Shown here: piece after piece, positions 56,876 to 64,000 of the stretch
How positions within the stretch are numbered: the first letter of the stretch is position 1
Layout of the letters: every line of letters begins with the position of its first letter
NCBI GenBank assembly: GCA_025766275.1
Contig: JAFKAC010000010.1
Coordinates: 1,364,001-1,428,000 of the forward strand
Source: Lactarius indigo
Taxonomy: Eukaryota > Basidiomycota > Agaricomycetes > Russulales > Russulaceae
Length of the DNA stretch: 64,000 nt
Direction: 5' to 3'
Notes under the pieces: generated by a model
What the model was told of the DNA's origin: nothing
Seen by the model: only the letters and a program-made list of their open reading frames with translations
Databases searched by the model: none
Translations under genes and position numbers: made by a program

Positions 56876-58686
56876 CAACGACAAAGCTGGGCAAGCAGAG
56901 AATGGAGATAACTGGTTATCCGAGACCTAATCAAGGTCTTCCGATGGGAATTTTACAGTATCTGTAGACCCATTTTGGCGTGTCAGCAGATCCACACAGT
57001 TCTGGTGGGATTATCTAGACATAACAATTCTTGCTGTCGCAGACCTGTCATCTCATGAACAACCTCGTGGTCCTGCAATGACAACTTGAACAGAATCCGT
57101 GGCTGCTAGTTTAGCACTGGCATTCCCTGGAGTATTCCAGTAGATCGAGGGTATTGTGTCATTGGCGACTTATAAACAGGTGCCTGGAGGGGACTCGCCG
57201 TGGTCTCGTCTTTCACACGCCGCGGTTTACATGTCGAGGTGAACTGGTGCTTTAGCGTCGATGAACCCTAACAATTCATGCACGGGTGTCTCATCGGCAA
57301 CTCGCTCGATTTACTTTCCACGCTCAGCATGTCACAAGATCTGTTATCCTGAGTCGCTTGCCAGTCTTTTTCTATGCCCGGGCTGTGAGCAGTACTCCCA
57401 GTGGGTCCCTACACTCGCATATTTGTGATTGGACTACCGGTAGGTAAGACTTGGTTCCCTGCAAGAGCTGGATCTTGATCAAGTGGAATAACCTCGGGAG
57501 AGGCCGCTTTTCGCACACATGCAGACGGCATATTCTATCCGAGCGTAGAACGTCTTACGCGACGATTGAGCCTGGTCATGGAGAACATCTGGTCTTTGTA
57601 CTGCAGGAGCGGGATTGAAGGCATCTCTGCATACGAGAGTGAGGTATTGTACCTCTGAATACTTCTGCTCCAATCTTTTTGACCAACTCGTCGTCTTGAG
57701 ATTGTAAGTCTTAAAGTCATGGTTGGGGCGAGATAGACCACTCAGAAAGCGACGCTATACGCCCACAGACTCCGCACAAGTCCTCTTATCTTGTGTCTAC
57801 CCGCACCCGTTCGGCGGTTTTGCTCCCTGGGACGCATGGAGGCCAGGAGACACCCGAGAGCTGCCACGGTGCACGACAGTGTCTGGGGCAGTCACGGAAT
57901 GTACACTTGGTGCCGCATGCTGGTGCTGGGTGCTGGGTGGTCGTACCGTCAAGGACCGCTATTTGAGCCTAAGGACCGTGGTCTGCGTGTCAATCACCAA
58001 CCTGAACCCATCACACTTACGGTTTCTGTGTAGCGTGCCTAGTCCAACTCGAAAGACATATTGGACGTAAGGACACTATGGCACGCTGTGGATACAGATG
58101 GGGCATTCACTTTCGACGAAAGACCCTGAACCCGAGCCCAGACGAGGCGACACATCCAATGTGTCTGGGAGCGAATGGACGTCACCTAACTTTGAAGGCA
58201 CTTCAGTCTCATGTTTGTGTGCAATATTATGATTATTATTTGTGATTAGACGACCAATTTTAGAGTTTGGGTACCCGGTGCCATGTCTTGTTCGACCTCT
58301 GATGGCACACGTTCTAATGAAAATGCTTTCGCGTACTTCAGATGCCCAGCGCTCAGTTCCAGTTGGTTGTAATCACCCTGCCGCGGGGCGCTCCGGTACG
58401 TTGGGCATGGAATGTAGACTCGGACGTTGTGAACGCCCATTACTGAACTGTAGCTAACTTGTAAAATAACCGCAGCTCGGTTTGTAAGGACACAAGTTTC
58501 TTTGACATCTTCTATGCATGCGATTATCGGCTCGCGTCAACTTGAAATGAGTGACCATATGATCGGGTCAAGTGTAGACGGACTGCAACAACATCAACAA
58601 ACACAAAGGGAATACAGCGGGCGCAGTCTACAACCGGCTCATCACAACCAAGAGAATATAGATGAGGCGTGCGAAAAGCTCGTGTG
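56876..58686. other. 1.8 kb without a supported gene
   Basis: Short frames only; a plus frame at 57723-58070 (115 codons) has no recognised family. Nothing else seen. Confidence 0.5.
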
Positions 58687-59539
58687 TCATCGGCCCTTCA
58701 TGATCGACTCGATCCGCGCTTCCTTGACCAGACGGCGAATCCTCATCAAAACAGGTAATCCGAAAATCGTCACTGAGACAACCCAAGCAACCTGCGGAAG
58801 CCAGGTTACGTTACGATGGCCAATACAAACGAGAGAAGGCACGCACTCCGATGTTCCATGGCATACGATGTTTGCGCACAAGGGTTGTTGCGTACAGTCC
58901 CTCGCTGACGTGCAAAATAACCACTATCGCCCACGTAAGAGGGAAAAACGCATCCGGAATAACTCTGGATCTCAGCGTGCGTGCCAGCCACCAGAATGCG
59001 CCTTGGGGATTTGACGGCATACACGTTCCATAGGTAAAGAGAAGGAGGAGTGACGAAGTGATCCAAATCTGGAAGGGCATCTCGAAATGCGTGATCTGCG
59101 GTGCCTTGGCCTGAAGGAGATTATTCGTTGAGAAATGAGATGGCAGATGGGCGTGGCGCTCAGGGGATAAGGTGCTGTTCACGTACAATACCAAGGGCCT
59201 CATCTGCGTCGGCTTTCATACCAAGGAGACGGGGCTTTACTTCCTCGTATCCAAGAAGAGGCGGGTCAAACTCGACGCGCACGATCTGCGGCCTGTTCGA
59301 TGAGTTCTTGGTATAATACTCTAGGTTCGTACCCTGCAAAAGGAAAGGCTTCAACTATCGTTCTGGAATACCGAGCGTGCGACTACCTTGGAGTCAATAG
59401 ACAACATCTTGGCTGAAACTACATGGCCATCGACCTTTCCAAAATACTTAGCGTATGCGACAAGCGTGTCGGGGTGGGAGGACATGTATGTGCAAAGGAA
59501 GCCAGATTTATCGGCAACGGGATCCGCAGTGTCCGCCAT
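58687..59539 (-). CDS. DUF2470 protein with C-terminal membrane spans
   Basis: Four exons: from ATG 59539 (FLCTYMSSHPDTLVAYAKYF, GHVVSAKMLSIDSK), then GTNLEYYTKNSSNRPQIVRV with EFDPPLLGYEEVKPRLLGMK, then AKAPQITHFEMPFQIWITSS to MPWNIG, and a last exon VAWVVSVTIFGLPVLMRIRR ending at 58687. The first about 100 residues are a DUF2470 domain (related to haem-oxygenase-like/PNPOx-fold proteins; H-x-D-T and FDPPL are its conserved points). Three or four hydrophobic spans follow (SSLLLLFTYG, FFPLTWAIVVILHVSEGLYA, WVVSVTIFGLPVL). Fungal proteins of this layout are thought to be ER membrane proteins of unknown role. Intact; divergent from MTO1 across 311 bp. Confidence 0.85.
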
Positions 59540-59850
59540 GGTGGAAGCGAGCGAAGAGACGGTACTACCTCAGATTGACGCGTGAACGACAAAAATGATG
59601 GTTCTTTCAGCCAAGGTTACTCTACTCTCACGAACTTATCATTTCACTTGACTTCAGAGCGAATTTCTTTTATCTCGTGCTCATGTTCGACACGCTTTAC
59701 AGGAACGGGTTGAAACACTAGATACAACTGACCCAAGATACTAGGCTAGGCGATGCTGACGTGGCTCTTACTGTGACCGTTATCTCCAATTTTTGGGCAT
59801 GTAACGCTTATATGTTATTATATAATATATCCAATCAAAATTAACCGTTT
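59540..59850. promoter_or_regulatory. 311-bp divergent promoter of the DUF2470 gene and MTO1
   Basis: Holds both 5' regions. An AT-rich tract tatgttattatataatatatcc (59810-59831) lies about 20-40 bp before the MTO1 ATG and could serve as its TATA region. Confidence 0.6.
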
Positions 59851-62560
59851 ATGTTTTGTCTTACTTTTATGCTTCGTCTTGCACGACACTTGGGTCGGCG
59901 CGTACATTTTCAAACGCGCACTCTAGCCAGCGAAGCTTACTCCGACAGCTACGACGGTTCGTTTGCATCCGCATTTTTTACTTATGCTCACGTTTCTTTA
60001 GTATGCGTCGTTGGAGGAGGTCATGCAGGGTGTGAAGCCGCGGCTGGTGCGGCGAGAGCAGGAGCTCGGACTCTGCTCCTAACCCAAAGAATTGATGCAA
60101 TTGGCGAGATGTCGTGCAATCCATCCATTGGCGGAATTGGAAAGGGCACCCTGGTTCGAGAAGTCGACGCGCTTGATGGTCTAATGGGACGCGTTGCGGG
60201 TGGGTTAAAGTCAATTACAGTCGCTACGTTTTCGCTTATCGTCGCCTTATCTTTCCTGTTCCACACCAACGCTTAGATGTTGCTGGTATCCAGTTTCAAA
60301 TCTTGAACCGCTCAAAGGGCGCTGCTGTTTGGGTACGTCTTGGTGCTTCCGTGTTCTTCGCTAACCTCAATGCTCCATGCAGGGGCCCCGGGCCCAAATA
60401 GACCGCACACTCTATAAAAAGCATATGCAGCATACCATTCTCCACTATCCAAATCTCGATGTTCGCGCCGGAAGTGTTTTTGACCTTGTCCTTAACCACA
60501 CCAAACCCCCTTCCTATGTGCCTGACCAGAACGTTTGGGCTACAATAGACGGCATAAGGCTAGGTAGGACTTTTCACGTCTGCCCCTGAGTTATATTGAT
60601 ATATCAAAGATACGGGCGAAATAATTAAATGTACTCAGGTCGTTATCTGCACTGGCACATTCTTGTCTGGGGAAATACACATCGGTGCGCTGGTGCACCA
60701 TCTTTGTATGTCGTCACTGTAATACCTAACTTTGTTGTTTTCTAGGCATGAAGCGCTTTCCCGCGGGAAGGATGGGTGATGCCCCAGCACGTGGCCTCTC
60801 TGAATCCCTTGCGAGAGCGGGCTTCAAGCTCGGGAGGCTGCAGACAGGGACCCCAGCCAGGCTTGATGCGCGCACAGTCAATCTCGAAGGCATGGAGATG
60901 CAGGAAGGCGACGCTGACCCTCTACCTTTCAGTTTTTTGAACACCACTGTTGCGAACAAGGCAAGCTACAATGTGTGTGCCCACCGAAATGGACTACTAA
61001 TCTTGAGCAGGACAAACAAGTGATGTGTTACAAAACCCACACAACGCCAGAGACGCACCGCATGATTCGTAATAGCATACATCTGAGCGTTCATATTCAA
61101 GAAACCAAAAAAGGTCAACATTGGCGTTACATCAAACCGACGCCGCGTCAATTTACTTGACAATATCATAGGCCCGCGCTATTGCCCCTCACTCGAGGCG
61201 AAGGTCACTCGTTTTGCACAACGCGACCGACATACGGTCTGGCTAGAGCCGGAAGGGTACGACTCTGGTAACATTTGTTTCTCGGTATCATGGCACAAAA
61301 ATGATTTCTCTCAAGAGATTTTCTATCCTAATGGGCTATCGAACAGTATGCCCGAGGAACTTCAGGAGGCGATGTTACGCACGGTGCCTGGGCTTGACAA
61401 GGTAAAGATGGTACGACCAGCGTATGGGGTGGAGTATGACTTCGTCGACCCTAGAGAGTTGGCTCGTGCGTACTCTGGCCATTTTATCCCTCCGTTATAG
61501 ACATAGTTTGCCGGCAGCGACGCTTGAGACAAAGCGCATAAAGGTACTATCTTTCTGTACAAACTAAAGAGGACTTAACGCCGACTCTTCTTCAGGGGCT
61601 TTTCTTGGCGGGGCAGATAAATGGCACAACTGGGTATGAAGAAGCAGCCGCTCAAGGTACCATCTCAGGCATCAACGCCGGACTCGCAGCCCGATTTGCT
61701 GTCCCATTGGTCCTATCCCGTGCAGACGGGTATATCGGGGTTATGATTGACGACCTCATAACGCGCGGTGCAGAGGAGCCGTATCGTATGTTTACCTCCC
61801 GAAGCGAATATCGCATGACGCTGCGGAGCGACAACGCAGACCTTCGCCTCACTGAGAAGGGCCGCGCTGTCGGTATCGTGTCCGCGGCTCGTTGGTCATC
61901 GTTCAATCGTGAGCGCGATGAGCTGGCTCGTGCGGAGACTCTACTGCGGGGAACGGCATTCAGTCCACAAGCTTGGAAAAACCGTGGATTTGTGGTAAAG
62001 TTGGATGGGAACTTGCGCAGGTATGACGGTCCATCTTTTCTGTTGAAGTTGAAACGCCTCACCCTTAAACCGACCTACAGTGCCTTCGATATGTTGAGCC
62101 ACCCTCATATTAGAAGCGCCGACTTTGTGGATCTGATTCCTGCCCTTGGTGCGATCGATCCTCGTATCCTGGCACGCCTGGATATCGACGGTGTGCTGTC
62201 ATATTCACCCTGTGTTTCACGACCTTATAGAGTTTTCCACGTAGGGCGCTACGCAGCGCACTTACGGCGCCAAGATGCAGACGTTCGCCTTTTCCTCGCG
62301 GACGAGAGTCTCTTGTTACAGCCTACCCTTGACTACACACAAGTAATCGGACTTAGTTCGGAAGAACACGAGCGACTTGCGCGTGTCCGTCCCGCTTCTA
62401 TCGTGGGCTCCAACCTTATCTATACGTTTCATCCCAATGACACCCGTGGTAGGGCGCCGCAAAACGAATGGAAGGGATGACACCGAAGGGCATCGTTGCA
62501 CTATTGCGGCACGCAAAAAGAACATATGTGGCGCGGTCGGGACATGCCGATTGTGATTAA
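59851..62560 (+). CDS. MTO1: MTO1/MnmG (GidA) mitochondrial tRNA-U34 carboxymethylaminomethyl enzyme
   Basis: Begins [20 protein letters not shown], an Arg-rich, acid-free mitochondrial presequence (a second ATG at 59869 is possible). The FAD-binding [20 protein letters not shown] follows, then [83 protein letters not shown], the [14 protein letters not shown] block, [40 protein letters not shown] and [13 protein letters not shown]. After a last intron comes [20 protein letters not shown] with stop at 62560. About twelve exons join in frame; the intron after VANK (60961-61010) has a GC donor (gcaagc). MnmG works with MnmE/MSS1 to modify U34 of mitochondrial tRNAs. Intact. Confidence 0.93.
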
Positions 62561-64000
62561 GCGCCCGTACCAGCGGGCTTGATGGGTCGAGTTGACATGT
62601 AAGAACAAATGGGGTATATTCTGGCAATAGTGCGTTCCGGCAGTACCCAAGGCTTTACCGACTGACTGCTGAGGTGCTTCGGTTGACACAGGGATACTGA
62701 TTGGAACACTTCTTCCGTATAAAGTATCACACGTGCTGAAGACGCATATTCTTATTTTCTTATTTTGTAACCAAAGTCAATCAAGACTCGTCACCCCTCT
62801 GTTGGTGCAACGGAGATGCGAGGATTTGATAGGCCCCAACGCACGATGACTAGGCATCACCCTTGACCCACACCAATTGCATCGCCCCTTTCGTGATACG
62901 ATACTGCGAACCCAATAAGGTTGCGACCCTGCCTACTTTCTTGTCCGGCTTTCCCATCAGAAAATACTCATGGTCGGCCTCATCAGGTCCAGATGGCTTG
63001 GCCATTCCCTCGGAGTCTGGTGAGGCGCAAGATGGTGTTCGATAAGGATCAACGAGCGTCCCAAGGCCGCTGTGGACTATCTCAAATCAGGTAGTCATGC
63101 ACGATCGTGCAACCTCCACGAGGTAGGAGATCCATGCGACCAACCTTGCATTATACCATATTCGCATTGAGGACTTATCGTGGACGGCACACCCCGGGTA
63201 TTTCCCTGGAAATTGGCTCTGAGCGCCGCGAATCCCCTGGTTTTCGTGAAAGTTGACGAAGCGTTATAAAATGTGTGTACTTCCCAAACGATCCCGTGAT
63301 GGGCTATCTTCGCATGCTGGCTTCCTCAGTGCTGGGGCCAAAGCGCCGGATTCAAGCGACTAACTTACCTACATTGCTCCGATGTGTGCGGCATTGGGTC
63401 AGTCAAAGTACTGTAGTTCTTGAAAGGTTTTTCCTTTTTTTTCTTGCCCCCCAGCCTGATGTAGGCCTGATGAGTCAGACCTTAGTTATTCATTCCGTGA
63501 CTACTCCAGATCGGGTTAGATGGTTTCTGTGGTGTCACAACGTGAATCGTTTCTTGGATGCGGGCGAAAACCTTCGAGTTATTGGGGCAGCCTTGTTTCT
63601 GCCTCACAACTTTCTCCTCCCAATCTGAATCGCTGTAAGTGTTGACCGGCCAAGACTGACCGCGTAGACGAGTCATAAGGCGGGTCATGGGATGAACTCA
63701 GATTTTTCAGTTCCGTGCCTTTTTCTCTGACTTCAGCCACTATAGAAATACAACCTAACCTTATATTGTGGGACTATGACAGTCCCCCTACATGAACTTC
63801 GTGCATGTCACGAGAGTGTCTGAAGTGCAAGCACGTCAGACTTAGCACAGTGTCCTGGAAAAATTCTCTCTTTCGAGTATCAGACTCCAATGAGTCCAGA
63901 TTTAGTATTGGCAGTATCCCTTCAAGGCCTTTTGTTGAGTCTGCCTCTCGTATGTGATATTACCGCACTGCATGCTTTCCCGTTACCGGTATGTTCCTGA
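62561..64000. other. 1.4 kb without a supported gene
   Basis: 3' flank of MTO1 and beyond. Only short frames (longest 117 codons at 63275-63628), none recognised. Confidence 0.5.

Noticed and set aside
1..64000. CRISPR arrays, operons, ribosome-binding sites
   Set aside because: The window is eukaryotic nuclear DNA with spliceosomal introns; no array of spaced identical repeats was seen.

Overview
The window looks like a chromosome segment of a basidiomycete fungus, most likely an Agaricomycete (mushroom/polypore type). Evidence: nuclear genes split by many introns of about 50-60 bp, a Plavaka-type (KDZ-related) transposase of the kind common in Agaricomycetes, Zn2Cys6 and C2H2 regulators, F-box and NACHT/WD40-like genes, and standard nuclear housekeeping genes.

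Layout. 1-3.1 kb: 3' part of a Ty1/copia retrotransposon (integrase end, reverse transcriptase, RNase H, 3' LTR), followed by about 2.5 direct copies of a 145-bp repeat. 4.3-10.3 kb: a Plavaka DNA transposon with two divergent genes, a transposase (minus) with two in-frame TGA codons and a partner protein of unknown function (plus) with three frameshifts. 11.2-13.7 kb: a ten-exon gene ending in an MLKL-like four-helix domain. 14.6-17.7 kb (minus): an LSH/HELLS/Irc5 SNF2 remodeler. 19.2-24.0 kb (plus): a Zn2Cys6 transcription factor. The remodeler and the transcription factor are both recognisable end to end, but each is broken by many single-base indels.

24-40.5 kb is a duplicated and decayed block. 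It holds relics of a C2/STAND/WD40 NLR-like gene, two extra fragments of the transcription-factor 3' end, a retroinserted sequence with poly(A) tail and target-site duplication, and two copies of a C2H2 zinc-finger + F-box gene pair. In the first pair the zinc-finger gene is intact and the F-box gene is a scrap; in the second pair the reverse holds.

41-62.6 kb is mostly healthy single-copy sequence: a large multi-pass membrane protein, an APC amino-acid permease, a dead prolyl iminopeptidase, cyclophilin H and DIB1 (two tri-snRNP proteins sharing a 123-bp divergent promoter), DPH3, an inverted dead copy of cyclophilin H, two MITE-like hairpins, a DUF2470 membrane protein, and mitochondrial MTO1/MnmG. 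The last 1.4 kb has no gene I can support.

Most housekeeping genes from 38 to 62.6 kb splice together without frame errors. The dense single-base indels at 14.6-24 kb therefore stand out: either local consensus errors or genuine loss of two regulators. Exon limits come from splice signals and family similarity read by eye; a few may be off by a base or two.
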